From positions 186,001 through 250,000 of the forward strand of contig CAWBIT010000007.1 in assembly GCA_963789025.1 (NCBI GenBank): 64,000 bases of DNA, in the 5' to 3' direction. This document shows, in pieces, positions 48,429-57,592 of the stretch. Below the pieces are notes generated by a model that saw nothing but the letters and a program-made list of their open reading frames with translations, ran no database searches and was not told the origin of the DNA. The translations under genes were made by a program, and so were the position numbers. Every line of letters begins with the position of its first letter. Positions within the stretch are counted from its first letter, which is position 1. This stretch comes from AP-15 sp963789025. Its GTDB lineage: Bacteria; Pseudomonadota; Alphaproteobacteria; ATCC43930; CGMCC-115725.

Positions 48429-48661
48429 CCCGCTGTTCCTAGCTGATACTTGCGCGTTAATGTTCGCATCGCGCTCGCTCCTTGTCCGGTTCGCTCTCGG
48501 ACTTTGACTCATTATCTCACGGCATTGTGGCCGTAGTGGGGCTGAGCGCGAGTTACCCACCGGCTGCGGCGAGGAGTTTTGGGGCGCTCAGCAATTCCTT
48601 CCTCTCCCGATTGGCGCGCCTTTCCTATATACGATGCATAGTGCCGCTATCGGGGCCCGGC

Positions 48662-50869
48662 ATGAAATCGGCTGACACGCTAGACTTGATCACGATGCTG
48701 CCGCTGATGGCGGCCGAGCGCCCGCAGAGCGATATCGGCAGGCCGTTCGCGATCAGTTCCGAATTCGAGCCGGCTGGCGACCAGCCGCAGGCGATCGAGG
48801 AATTGTGCGAGGGAATCGAAGCCGGTGAGCGCGAGCAGGTGCTGCTCGGCGTCACCGGTTCGGGCAAGACCTTCACGATGGCGCATGTCATCCAACGCAT
48901 CCAGCGCCCGGCAATTATCCTTGCCCCGAACAAAACCCTGGCCGCGCAGCTCTATGGCGAGATGAAGAGCTTCTTCCCGGAGAACGCGGTCGAGTATTTC
49001 GTCTCGTATTACGATTATTACCAGCCCGAGGCCTATGTCCCGCGCACCGACACCTATGTCGAGAAGGAATCGTCGCTGAACGAGCAGATCGACCGGATGC
49101 GCCACTCGGCGACGCGCGCTATCCTCGAGCGACGTGATGTCGTCGTCGTCGCCTCAGTTTCTTGCATCTACGGCATTGGCTCGGTCGAGACCTATTCGCA
49201 GATGACCCTGTCGCTCGCCAAGGGCGACCGGATCAACCGCACCCAATTGCTCGCCCGTTTTGTCGAATTGCAGTACCGGCGCAACGACCACAATTTCTTC
49301 CGCGGCTCGTTCCGCGTGCGCGGTGACACGATCGAACTGTTTCCGGCGCATTACGAGGACCGCGCCTGGCGGATCTCGCTGTTCGGCGACGAGATCGAGG
49401 CGATCCATGAGATCGACCCGCTGACCGGCGAGAAGACCGCGTCGTTGCATTCGGTCAAGGTTTACGCCAACAGCCATTACGTGACGCCGCGGCCGACGCT
49501 GCTGCAGGCGATCGAGCAGATCAAGCGCGACCTCAAGATCCGCCTCGACGAGCTGCACACGGAAGGCAAATTGCTCGAGGCCCAGCGGCTCGAGCAACGC
49601 ACGACCTATGATCTCGAGATGATCGAGGCGACCGGCAGCTGCGCCGGGATCGAGAACTATTCGCGCTATTTGACCGGCCGCAAGCCGGGTGAGCCGCCGC
49701 CGACCTTCTTCGAATACATGCCGCGCGACGCGCTCGTTTTCGTCGACGAGTTGCATGTGACGGTGCCGCAGCTCGGCGGCATGTTCGGCGGCGACTGGAC
49801 ACGCAAAACGTGCCTCGCCGAATACGGGTTCCGGCTGCCTTCCTGCACCGACAACCGGCCCCTAAAGTTTCAGGAATGGGATGGGCTGCGCGGTCAGACG
49901 ATCTTTGTCTCGGCCACCCCCGGCCCTTGGGAGATGCAGCGCACCGGCGGCGTCTTTGTCGAGCAGATCGTGCGGCCCACCGGTCTCGTCGATCCTCCCT
50001 GCCTGATCCGGCCGGTCGACAACCAGGTCGACGATTTGATGGCGGAGTGCCGGGAGGCAGCGTTACGGGGCCACCGGGTCATGGTCACCACCTTGACTAA
50101 GAAAATGGCCGAGGCGCTGACCGAATACCTGCACGAGGCCGGGCTGCGCGTGCGCTATATGCATTCCGATATCGACACGATCGAGCGCATCGAGATCATC
50201 CGCGATCTTCGCCTCGGCATGTTCGACGTGCTGATCGGGATCAACCTGCTGCGCGAGGGGCTCGACATTCCGGAATGCGCGTTGATGGCCGTCCTCGACG
50301 CCGATAAGGAGGGTTATCTGCGTTCGCGCACCTCGTTGATCCAGACGATCGGCCGGGCCGCTCGCCACATCGACGGCCGGGCAATCCTCTACGCCGACCG
50401 GATGACCGACAGTCTCAAAGCGGCGATCGACGAGACCAACCGCAGGCGTGAAAAGCAGCAGGCCTACAATGCCGCGCACGGAATCACGCCGGAAAGCGTG
50501 CGCCGCGGGATCTCCGACATTCTGGAAAGCGTCTATGAGCGCGATCACGTGACCTTTGGGCTGTCGGAGGGCGAAGCGGCGCATTACCAGGGCGCCGATC
50601 TGAAGACCGTCATCGCCGATCTCGAAAAGCGCATGCGTGAAGCCGCCGCCGATCTCGAATTCGAGGAGGCAGCCCGGTTGCGCGACGAGATTCGCCGTCT
50701 CGAGCAGGCCGATCTCGGACTCCCTGCCGCGCTGAACGGGGCCGGAGCCGGATCCCGGCGCACCGAGGGTCAGCGGGGCCGCTCGATCGCGGGACGCGCC
50801 GGCGTCTCGGCGCGCGATGTGGTCCGCGCCAAGATGCGGGCTCGTAAGGAACGCCGTGCCCGCCGGTGA
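48662..50869 (+). CDS. uvrB: Excinuclease ABC subunit B
   Basis: DNA-damage verification helicase of nucleotide excision repair. 735 residues from ATG 48662: Walker A GVTGSGKTFT (63-72), the beta-hairpin region YYDYYQPEAYVPRTDTYVEK, DEAD-box equivalent VDELH, helicase motifs LREGLDIPE and QTIGRAARH, and the C-terminal UvrC-binding UVR motif (LEFEEAARLRDEIRRLEQ). The start is chosen because family similarity begins shortly after; a longer frame upstream is open but unsupported. The SDR gene overlaps its 3' end by 14 bp. Confidence 0.96.
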   Translation: MKSADTLDLITMLPLMAAERPQSDIGRPFAISSEFEPAGDQPQAIEELCEGIEAGEREQVLLGVTGSGKTFTMAHVIQRIQRPAIILAPNKTLAAQLYGEMKSFFPENAVEYFVSYYDYYQPEAYVPRTDTYVEKESSLNEQIDRMRHSATRAILERRDVVVVASVSCIYGIGSVETYSQMTLSLAKGDRINRTQLLARFVELQYRRNDHNFFRGSFRVRGDTIELFPAHYEDRAWRISLFGDEIEAIHEIDPLTGEKTASLHSVKVYANSHYVTPRPTLLQAIEQIKRDLKIRLDELHTEGKLLEAQRLEQRTTYDLEMIEATGSCAGIENYSRYLTGRKPGEPPPTFFEYMPRDALVFVDELHVTVPQLGGMFGGDWTRKTCLAEYGFRLPSCTDNRPLKFQEWDGLRGQTIFVSATPGPWEMQRTGGVFVEQIVRPTGLVDPPCLIRPVDNQVDDLMAECREAALRGHRVMVTTLTKKMAEALTEYLHEAGLRVRYMHSDIDTIERIEIIRDLRLGMFDVLIGINLLREGLDIPECALMAVLDADKEGYLRSRTSLIQTIGRAARHIDGRAILYADRMTDSLKAAIDETNRRREKQQAYNAAHGITPESVRRGISDILESVYERDHVTFGLSEGEAAHYQGADLKTVIADLEKRMREAAADLEFEEAARLRDEIRRLEQADLGLPAALNGAGAGSRRTEGQRGRSIAGRAGVSARDVVRAKMRARKERRARR

Positions 50870-51683
50870 TGCTGTCGGTAATGACGAGCCCGGCAATCAG
50901 CCGACCGGGGCGTTGCCGGTTCCGCCGATACCTCGGGCAGCCCTGGTAACCGGCGGCGCACAGCGGATCGGCCGCGCGCTCTCGCTCGCGCTTGCCGAGG
51001 ACGGTTTTGCTGTGGCGGTTCACTATCACGGCTCGCGCGATGCAGCCGAAAACCTCGCCGAGCTGATCCGAGGCAAAGGTGGCGCGGCGATTACGCTTTC
51101 CGCCGACCTCGCCGATGAGGGAGCCGTTTCGACGCTGCTGCCGCGCGCCGAGAGCGAGCTCGGGCCGATTGGCTGCCTGGTCAACAATGCCGCGGTATTC
51201 GCCAACGATACGGTCGAGACGGCAACACGCGAGAGCTGGGATTCACATATCGCGGTGAATCTGCGCGCCCCGTTTGTCCTGATTCAAAATTTCGCGGCCC
51301 GGCTGCCGGCACATGCCAGCGGCGTAGTCGTCAATCTGTTGGATCAGCGGGTTTGGTCGCTGACACCCTATTTTGTATCCTACACTTTGGCGAAGGCGGG
51401 GTTGTGGACTTTGACCCAGACCATGGCGCTCGCCCTGGCGCCGCGCATTCGGGTAAACGGCATCGGCCCCGGTCCGACGGTACCGAGCCCGCGGCAGACA
51501 CCGGACCAGTTCGCCCGGCAATGCGAGCTGATGCCATTGCGCCGCGGCACCAGCCCCTGCGAGATCGCGGCGGCGATGCGCTTTATCCTGGCGGCGTCGG
51601 CGATGACAGGTCAGATGATCGCACTCGATGGTGGGCAGCATCTCGGTTGGGCGCAACCGCAACGACAGTTGCCGGTCGAGTAG
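50856..51683 (+). CDS. Short-chain dehydrogenase (pteridine reductase-like)
   Basis: 275 residues from GTG 50856, overlapping uvrB. The Rossmann nucleotide site is ALVTGGAQRIGRALSLALAE, the NNAA motif is CLVNNAAVFAND, and the catalytic Tyr/Lys are in FVSYTLAKAG (YxxxK). The AQRIG turn and the downstream NGIGPGPTVPS block are typical of FolM/pteridine-reductase-like SDRs, so a dihydropterin substrate is a reasonable guess. Position between uvrB and uvrC implies shared transcription. Confidence 0.82.
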   Translation: MPAGDAVGNDEPGNQPTGALPVPPIPRAALVTGGAQRIGRALSLALAEDGFAVAVHYHGSRDAAENLAELIRGKGGAAITLSADLADEGAVSTLLPRAESELGPIGCLVNNAAVFANDTVETATRESWDSHIAVNLRAPFVLIQNFAARLPAHASGVVVNLLDQRVWSLTPYFVSYTLAKAGLWTLTQTMALALAPRIRVNGIGPGPTVPSPRQTPDQFARQCELMPLRRGTSPCEIAAAMRFILAASAMTGQMIALDGGQHLGWAQPQRQLPVE

Positions 51684-51932
51684 GAGCTGCGTTCCGAAGA
51701 GAAAGGGAGCGACGGCCGAGGATGTGGCGAGGATTTGTTCACAGGCGCCGATGTTGTGATGTGGTAATGAGCGAAGCGCGAGAACTGTTACACATCGTCA
51801 TGAATGTTAACCATTTCCGGTCTAAATCTAAATTTTTCAATATGATACGTGTTTGCTCAAATTTTCAGCAAATGTCACAAATGCAAGGTATCCCTACAAT
51901 CCGAGTTTGCTCGCTCCAAGTTTTCAACAGAG

Positions 51933-51954
51933 TTATCCACCGGTTTCGTGGATA
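51933..51954. promoter_or_regulatory. DnaA-box-like inverted repeat upstream of uvrC
   Basis: TTATCCAC at 51933-51940 matches 8 of the 9 DnaA-box bases, and with GTGGATA (51948-51954) forms a 7-bp inverted repeat. It sits in a distinctly AT-rich stretch (about 51,780-51,960) and ends 39 bp before the uvrC start. Confidence 0.4.
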
Positions 51955-51993
51955 CCCCGAATCAGCGTGTTGCCTCAACTAGTTGACGAGACT

Positions 51994-54144
51994 GTGACGG
52001 ATACGACGGACGACAAATTGACGGAATTCGGGACGCCGGTCAGGACGCCGCGACGGATTCTGCGCCGCGGCGCGCCATCGTTGACCGACCCGCGGCGGGC
52101 TCCGGGCGGCGTCGTCGAGCCTCCCGCCAGATCTTCCGAGAGCGCTCCGCCGGCCGACGCCGCGCTGCCGGATTCCGCCGCGCGCCAGTCAGCCGCCATA
52201 GGAATCGCTGTGGGTGTCGCTACGATCCGCGAGGCGTTGAGGAGCATGCCGGCGAGCCCGGGCGTTTACCGTATGCTCGATCGCAGGGGTGACGCGCTCT
52301 ATGTCGGCAAGGCGCGCAGCCTGAAGAGCCGAGTGCAGAATTATGCGCATCCTGCCGGGTTGTCGAACCGGCTGCGCCGCATGATAGCCGAGACTGCCGC
52401 GATAGAAATCGTGGTCACCCACACCGAGGCGGAAGCGCTGCTGCTCGAGTGCAATCTGATCAAGCGGCTGATGCCCCGCTACAATGTGCTGTTGCGGGAC
52501 GACAAGTCGTTTCCTTTTATCCATCTCACCGCCGGTCACCACTTTCCGCAGCTCACAAAATACCGCGGCGCGCGAACCAAGGAAGGCAGCTATTTCGGTC
52601 CCTTCGCCTCCGCTGGGTCGGTCAATCGCACCCTGGTGACCCTGCAAAAGGCGTTCTTGCTGCGGTCGTGCAGCGACAGCGTCTTTGCCACCCGCACTCG
52701 CCCTTGCCTGCTGTACCAGATCAAGCGGTGCAGCGCCCCTTGCGTTGGTCACATCGCCCGCGAGGATTACGCGGCGCTGATCCAGCAGGCGCACACCTTT
52801 CTGTCGGGCAGGAGCGACGATGTTCAGCAACGGCTCGCCGCCGAGATGGAAGGGGCCGCCAACGCTCTAGATTTCGAGGCGGCGGCGTTGCTTCGTGACC
52901 GAATCCGCGCACTGTCTCTGGTCCAAGGTCACCAAGACATCCACGTCGCGGGCGTCGTCGATGCCGACGTCATCGCCGCCCATCAGGAGGGCGGGCAGAC
53001 CTGTGTTCAGGTTTTCTTTTTCCGCGGCGGGCAGAATTGGGGCAATCGGGCGTATTTCCCGAGCCATGACCGGCAGCTCTCGGTGGAGGAGGTCCTGACC
53101 TCCTTCGTCGGCCAATTTTATGACAATCGTGCGAAACCGCCCCTCGTATTGCTCAGTCACCGGCTGGTCGAACAGGATTTGGTCGAAGAAGCGTTGTCGC
53201 TCGGCGGCCCGAGGGTCGGCTTGGCGGTACCTCAGCGCGGGGACAAAAAGCGGCTGATCGACCGGATAATCGCAACCGCGCGTGAGGCACTCGGCCGTCG
53301 CCTCGCGGAGAGTGCCTCCCAGCGTCAACTGCTCGACGGTGTCGCAGCCGCATTCGGCATCGACAGACCACTGCACCGCGTAGAGGTTTACGACAACAGC
53401 CACATCCAAGGTACGAATGCAGTCGGCGCGATGATTGTCGCCGGCCCCGAGGGGCTCGTCAAAAACGCCTATCGCAAATTCACGATCCGCGGCGCCGCCG
53501 GCTACCCCCACCCTAACCCTCCCCCGCTTGCGGGGGAGGGAATTGTAGAGAGCTCTTGTTCTGGCCCTCCCCCGCAGGCGGGGGAGGGAGGGGTGGGGGC
53601 TATAGGCGGTGATGATTATGCGATGATGCGCGAAGTTCTCATGCGCCGTTTCGCCCGCGCCGTCAAAGAGGATCCGGAACGCGACCGGGGCACCTGGCCC
53701 GATTTGATCCTCATCGACGGCGGCCAGGGGCAGCTCAATATCGGCCGCGGCGTTCTCGAGGAGCTCGGCATTGCCGATGTCGCAATCGTCGGAATCGCCA
53801 AGGGTCCCGACCGCAATGCCGGGCGGGAACATTTCTTTGTGCCGGGGCGCGCGCCGTTCTCGCTCGACCAGCGCGACCCTGTCCTCTACTTCCTGCAGCG
53901 CCTGCGCGACGAAGCACATCGGTTTGCTATCGCCACGCACCGGGCCAAGCGAACGAAGGCCTTGGGGCGCTCCCCGCTCGATGAAATCGGCGGAGTCGGC
54001 GCTCGCCGCAAGCAGGCGCTGCTCCACCATTTCGGCTCGGCGCGATCGGTTGCCCGGGCCGGGCTCGGGGAGCTCGAACGCGTGTCCGGTATAAGCAAAA
54101 CTGTAGCAAAAAAGATTTATGACCATTTCCACCCCGACGGGTAG
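51994..54144 (+). CDS. uvrC: Excinuclease ABC subunit C with an in-frame repeat insertion
   Basis: Dual-incision nuclease of nucleotide excision repair, 716 residues from GTG 51994 (a predicted 65-70 residue N-terminal extension precedes the GIY-YIG domain). GIY-YIG motif: SPGVYRMLDRRGDALYVGKA; UVR motif FEAAALLRDRIRAL; RNase H-like part VEVYDNSHIQGTNAVGAM and DLILIDGGQGQLN; C-terminal helix-hairpin-helices IGGVGARRKQALLHHFGS and VSGISKTVAKKIYDHF. Between the RNase H strand KNAYRKFTIRG and GDDYAMMREVLMRRF lies about 33 extra residues (rich in Pro/Gly) encoded by a REP-like palindrome. The frame is preserved. Confidence 0.94.
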   Translation: MTDTTDDKLTEFGTPVRTPRRILRRGAPSLTDPRRAPGGVVEPPARSSESAPPADAALPDSAARQSAAIGIAVGVATIREALRSMPASPGVYRMLDRRGDALYVGKARSLKSRVQNYAHPAGLSNRLRRMIAETAAIEIVVTHTEAEALLLECNLIKRLMPRYNVLLRDDKSFPFIHLTAGHHFPQLTKYRGARTKEGSYFGPFASAGSVNRTLVTLQKAFLLRSCSDSVFATRTRPCLLYQIKRCSAPCVGHIAREDYAALIQQAHTFLSGRSDDVQQRLAAEMEGAANALDFEAAALLRDRIRALSLVQGHQDIHVAGVVDADVIAAHQEGGQTCVQVFFFRGGQNWGNRAYFPSHDRQLSVEEVLTSFVGQFYDNRAKPPLVLLSHRLVEQDLVEEALSLGGPRVGLAVPQRGDKKRLIDRIIATAREALGRRLAESASQRQLLDGVAAAFGIDRPLHRVEVYDNSHIQGTNAVGAMIVAGPEGLVKNAYRKFTIRGAAGYPHPNPPPLAGEGIVESSCSGPPPQAGEGGVGAIGGDDYAMMREVLMRRFARAVKEDPERDRGTWPDLILIDGGQGQLNIGRGVLEELGIADVAIVGIAKGPDRNAGREHFFVPGRAPFSLDQRDPVLYFLQRLRDEAHRFAIATHRAKRTKALGRSPLDEIGGVGARRKQALLHHFGSARSVARAGLGELERVSGISKTVAKKIYDHFHPDG
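53503..53602. repeat. REP-like palindromic element inside uvrC
   Basis: About 100 bp. Left unit CCCTCCCCCGC-tt-GCGGGGGAGGG, a 24-bp AT-richer linker, right unit CCCTCCCCCGC-ag-GCGGGGGAGGG, with outer arms TACCCCCACCC and GGGGTGGGGGCTA also inverted. This is a paired REP/BIME-style element lying in the sense frame of uvrC with no stop codon. Confidence 0.85.
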
Positions 54145-54184
54145 GGTGCCGCTGCCCTTTTTTCGTCATCAGCAGGAGTGATGT

Positions 54185-54784
54185 GTGCCTATTACCAGCC
54201 TGCCCAACCTGCTGACACTGTCGCGCATCCTGGCGATTCCAGTGGTGATCGCGACCTTTTACGTGCCGGGCGACTATGCCCGTTGGTTCGCTTGCGCCCT
54301 TTTCTCGGCTGCGGGGGTGACTGATTGGCTTGATGGACACATGGCGCGGCGCTGGGAGCAGCAATCCGAAATCGGCCGCTTTCTCGACCCGATCGCCGAC
54401 AAATTGCTGGTTTCGGCGACATTGTTCATGCTGACGGCATTTGGACGGCTCTCGGCTGAGGCGCTGCTCCCGGCATTGGTGATCCTGTGTCGAGAGATCC
54501 TGGTCTCCGGGCTTCGCGAGTACCTCGCCGGGTTGCGGGTCGGCATGCCGGTGTCCCGGCTCGCCAAATGGAAGACGGTCATACAGATGGTCGCGATCGG
54601 GGTGCTGATCGTCGGCGATGCCGGTCCCGGCTTTGTGCCGGTGGCAGGAATCGGCGAGACGCTGTTGTGGATTGCCGCAATTCTGACCTTGGTGACCGGA
54701 TACGACTATCTGCAGGCCGGACTGCGCCACATGGCGCGCCCTCGGGCGGCGCCTGCGAGCCGCAAATCAGAGCATTTGGCTTAG
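54185..54784 (+). CDS. pgsA: CDP-diacylglycerol-glycerol-3-phosphate 3-phosphatidyltransferase
   Basis: Inner-membrane enzyme making phosphatidylglycerol phosphate, the committed step to anionic phospholipids. 199 residues from GTG 54185, which opens PITSLPNLLTLSRILAIP. The CDP-alcohol phosphotransferase motif is visible as DGHMAR, then G-R-F-LDPIAD (D-G-x2-A-R-x8-G-x3-D-x3-D). Several hydrophobic helices follow. It lies 40 bp after uvrC, a neighbourhood seen in other proteobacteria (uvrC-pgsA). Confidence 0.93.
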   Translation: MPITSLPNLLTLSRILAIPVVIATFYVPGDYARWFACALFSAAGVTDWLDGHMARRWEQQSEIGRFLDPIADKLLVSATLFMLTAFGRLSAEALLPALVILCREILVSGLREYLAGLRVGMPVSRLAKWKTVIQMVAIGVLIVGDAGPGFVPVAGIGETLLWIAAILTLVTGYDYLQAGLRHMARPRAAPASRKSEHLA

Positions 54785-54838
54785 GGCCATTGCCATGGTT
54801 GCGCTCATCCCCCAATTGAGCCCATAGGGCGGGCGACA

Positions 54839-55351
54839 ATGCGGATCTTCGGTCTCGCCGGCTGGAGCGGAAGCGGCAAGACGACGTTGATGATGGCGCT
54901 GATACCGGAATTCGTGTCACGCGGGATCACGGTATCCACAATAAAGCATGCCCACCATTCCTTTGACATCGATCAGCCGGGGAAAAATTCCTGGCATCAC
55001 CGGCAGGCGGGCGCACGGGAGGTGATGATCGCCTCGGGACAACGTTGGGCGCTGATGCACGAGCTGCGCGGCGCGGCCGAGCCCTCGCTCGACGAGCTAT
55101 TAGAGCGGATGACCCCCGTCGACCTGGTGCTCGTCGAGGGTTTCAAGCGTCATGATCACCCGAAGATCGAGGTCTATCGTCACGCACTCGGAAAACCGTT
55201 GCTACACTCCGACGATCCGTTTGTCGTCGCCATCGCCTCCGATCAGCAGCTGGCCGAGTTCTCCAGGCCCTGGCTGCCGCTGTCGGATGCGAGTGCGATC
55301 GCCGACTTCATCCTTCGCCACGAAACCGGGCTGGTGCGATGGCACAGCTGA
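54839..55351 (+). CDS. mobB: Molybdopterin-guanine dinucleotide synthesis protein B
   Basis: GTP-binding adaptor of molybdenum-cofactor maturation, 170 residues. P-loop GWSGSGKTT (8-16), the IKHAHHSFDIDQPGKNSWHH block and VDLVLVEGFKRHDHPKIEV are diagnostic. The moeA start overlaps its 3' end by 13 bp. No mobA is present in the window. Confidence 0.92.
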   Translation: MRIFGLAGWSGSGKTTLMMALIPEFVSRGITVSTIKHAHHSFDIDQPGKNSWHHRQAGAREVMIASGQRWALMHELRGAAEPSLDELLERMTPVDLVLVEGFKRHDHPKIEVYRHALGKPLLHSDDPFVVAIASDQQLAEFSRPWLPLSDASAIADFILRHETGLVRWHS

Positions 55352-56592
55352 GCGATGATTGTTTCGCCTTTGGCGGCGCCCTGCTGAGCGTCGACGCCGC
55401 GCTCGGCCGGATCGACGAGCAGGTCACAGCGGTCGTCGAGACCGAGACAGCGACGCTGGGCGGCGCCTGCCGGCGCATTCTCGCCCGCGATGTCATTGCC
55501 CCGATGGACCTCCCGCCGCACGCCAACAGCGCAGTCGACGGTTATGCTTTCGCGCACGCCGATCTCGTGCCGGGACGGGAAACCGTGCTTCCGGTTTTGG
55601 GCAGAGCTGCAGCGGGTCATCCGCTCGGCCGTCCCGCCGAGCGCGGCGCGGCGATCCGGATCTTTACTGGCGCCCCGATGCCCGAGGGCGCCGACACCGT
55701 CATGATGCAGGAGGACTGCGTCGTTGAAGACGGGCGGGTGCGGCTCAAACCGGGGATCAAGAAGGGAGCAAACCGACGCCATGCCGGAGAGGACGTTGCC
55801 GAGGGGGCGGTAGCGCTTGCCGCCGGCCGGCGGCTCTCGCCGGCTGATCTCGGGCTGGCGGCCGCGCTCGGCTATTGCGAGCTGCCGGTATTCCGCCGCT
55901 TGCGCGTGGCGCTGCTCTCCACCGGCGACGAGGTTCGCGACCCGGGGACCGCGCTGCCGCCGGGCATGATCTACGACGCCAACCGTTTCGTGCTGGCGGC
56001 GCTTCTGGGCGACTTGGGTTGTTCCGTGAGCGATTTCGGGATTCGCCCCGACCGCGAGGCGGCGCTCGCCGACACTCTGGCGACGGCGAGCGCCGGGCAT
56101 GATCTGATCGTCACGTCGGGCGGCGTTTCGACCGGCGAGGAGGATCATGTCAAACAGGCGATCGAGCGGCTGGGCCGCTTGCATTTCTGGCGGCTTGCGA
56201 TCAAGCCGGGGCGGCCTGTCGCGCTCGGGCAAATCGGCGGAGTGCCTCTGATCGGACTCCCCGGAAACCCGGTCGCGGCGCTCGTGACCTTCGTCGTGCT
56301 GGCCCGGCCGCTGATCTTGAGACTCGCTGGCGCGGCGGCGTCCGCGCCTCGGCTTTTCCCACTCCGAGCCGGCTTCGCCTACCGCAAGAAGCCGGGTCGG
56401 CGCGAATACGTCAGGGCGAGCCTGCAGCGCGAAGGGAATGATCTCGTCGCAGTCAAATACCCGAGGGACGGCGCCGGCATCCTCTCCTCGATTACCCGGT
56501 CGGACGGGCTCGTGATCCTCGACGAGGAGACGAGCGACCTGGCGCCAGGCATGACGGTCCAGTTCCTGCCGTTTTCCGAGGTGATCGGGTGA
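55339..56592 (+). CDS. moeA: Molybdopterin molybdenumtransferase
   Basis: Inserts molybdate into adenylated molybdopterin; 417 residues. Signatures are LPPHANSAVDGYAF, GAPMPEGADTVMMQED, VALLSTGDEVRDPGT, VTSGGVSTGEEDHVKQAI and IGLPGNPVAALVTFVV. ATG 55339 lies inside the mobB end and its TGA overlaps the moaD GTG, indicating a tightly coupled operon. Confidence 0.95.
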   Translation: MAQLSDDCFAFGGALLSVDAALGRIDEQVTAVVETETATLGGACRRILARDVIAPMDLPPHANSAVDGYAFAHADLVPGRETVLPVLGRAAAGHPLGRPAERGAAIRIFTGAPMPEGADTVMMQEDCVVEDGRVRLKPGIKKGANRRHAGEDVAEGAVALAAGRRLSPADLGLAAALGYCELPVFRRLRVALLSTGDEVRDPGTALPPGMIYDANRFVLAALLGDLGCSVSDFGIRPDREAALADTLATASAGHDLIVTSGGVSTGEEDHVKQAIERLGRLHFWRLAIKPGRPVALGQIGGVPLIGLPGNPVAALVTFVVLARPLILRLAGAAASAPRLFPLRAGFAYRKKPGRREYVRASLQREGNDLVAVKYPRDGAGILSSITRSDGLVILDEETSDLAPGMTVQFLPFSEVIG

Positions 56593-56840
56593 AGCTGCTT
56601 TATTTTGCCTGGTTGCGTGCGCGCATCGGCTGCGCCGAAGAGGAAACCGACTTGCCGTCTGGAGTGAAAGACGTGGCAGGGTTGCTCGACTGGCTGCGGT
56701 CGCGCGGCGGCGGATACGCGGAGGCGCTGCGCGATCTTTCGGTCGTCCGGGTGGCGGTCAATCAAAACTATGTCGGGCTCGAGCACCCCGTGCTGGAGGG
56801 TGACGAGATCGCGGTCTTCCCGCCGGTGACCGGAGGCTAG
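56589..56840 (+). CDS. moaD: Molybdopterin synthase sulfur-carrier subunit
   Basis: 83-residue ubiquitin-fold sulfur carrier that donates thiocarboxylate sulfur to the pterin precursor with MoaE. The C-terminus ends in the essential Gly-Gly (PPVTGG). GTG 56589 overlaps the moeA stop. Four bases separate it from moaE. Confidence 0.93.
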   Translation: MKLLYFAWLRARIGCAEEETDLPSGVKDVAGLLDWLRSRGGGYAEALRDLSVVRVAVNQNYVGLEHPVLEGDEIAVFPPVTGG

Positions 56841-56844
56841 GGCG

Positions 56845-57303
56845 ATGATCCGCGTGCAGCGCGAGGATTTCGACGTCGGCGCAGAGCTCGAACGCCTGGC
56901 GGCCGGCAATCCCCGGATCGGCGGGGTTGCCAGCTTCATCGGATTGGTCCGCGACATGGGTGGCGATGACCACGTCTCGGCTTTGACGCTCGAGCACTAT
57001 CCCGGCATGACCGAGAAAAAGCTCAGCGAAATCGAAGCCGAAGCGCATCGGCGCTGGCCGCTCGATGCTGTGTTGATCATCCATCGCTACGGCCGGCTCA
57101 CGCCGGGCGACCGCATCGTGCTCGTCGCCACGGCCTCCCCGCACCGCGAAGCCGCGCTCGCCGCCTGCCAGTTCCTGATCGATTGGCTAAAGACCGACGC
57201 ACCGTTCTGGAAGAGCGAGGAAACCCCCGCCGGCGAACGCTGGGTCGCCTCCCGCGCCGAGGACGAAGCCGCCAGGCACCGCTGGACGGCCGGCCTGAAA
57301 TAG
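56845..57303 (+). CDS. moaE: Molybdopterin synthase catalytic subunit
   Basis: 152 residues. ASFIGLVRDMGGDDHVSALTL-type N-terminal block (first 20 seen as ASFIGLVRDMGG), LEHYPGMTEKKLSEIEAEA, IIHRYGRLTPGD and the catalytic-Lys motif FWKSEETPAGERWV. It forms the heterotetramer with MoaD that converts cyclic pyranopterin monophosphate to molybdopterin. ATG 56845 follows a GGAGG site within the moaD end. It is the last gene of the plus-strand repair/cofactor run. Confidence 0.94.
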   Translation: MIRVQREDFDVGAELERLAAGNPRIGGVASFIGLVRDMGGDDHVSALTLEHYPGMTEKKLSEIEAEAHRRWPLDAVLIIHRYGRLTPGDRIVLVATASPHREAALAACQFLIDWLKTDAPFWKSEETPAGERWVASRAEDEAARHRWTAGLK

Positions 57304-57337
57304 GGGCGCCGGTTGGGGCGAGCCAACCACCGAAGGC

Positions 57338-57565
57338 CTACGGAACGTCGACAAGTTCCAGTCGCTGCTCGATCCGTCCGACGCGACGATCGAGATTGTC
57401 GAGTCGGACCGACAGGCCGGCATAATCGGCGTGCAATCCGGCAACCTCGCGTTCAAGCCTGCCGAGGCGGACGATAATCTCGTCCAGCTTCTCACGTTGC
57501 GCTGCTTGCTCGGCGCGAATCGCTCGGAGCATGTTCAGAATGAGATCGGCTCGTTCGTCGCTCAT
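57338..57565 (-). CDS. Small coiled-coil protein of unknown function
   Basis: 75 residues, strongly charged with a heptad pattern of Leu/Ile/Val (ILNMLRAIRAEQAAQREKLD, VRLDNLDRRVGRIEQRLEL), predicted to be one continuous coiled coil. No signal peptide. It lies 27 bp downstream of ilvE on the same strand, so it is likely its co-transcribed follower. Function unknown. Confidence 0.65.
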   Translation of the reverse strand: MSDERADLILNMLRAIRAEQAAQREKLDEIIVRLGRLEREVAGLHADYAGLSVRLDNLDRRVGRIEQRLELVDVP

Positions 57566-57592
57566 ATCTTGGCCGCGATCCCGAATGATCAG

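Noticed and set aside
48462..48476. GTTC-N7-GCTC resembling an alphaproteobacterial LexA box (GTTC-N7-GTTC) upstream of uvrB
   Set aside because: One half-site mismatches and it is about 190 bp from the start codon; too weak to call SOS control without conservation data.
48238..48507. Short frames in both directions in the aminotransferase-uvrB spacer
   Set aside because: Low-complexity composition, no start signals, and they include the palindrome; regarded as non-coding.
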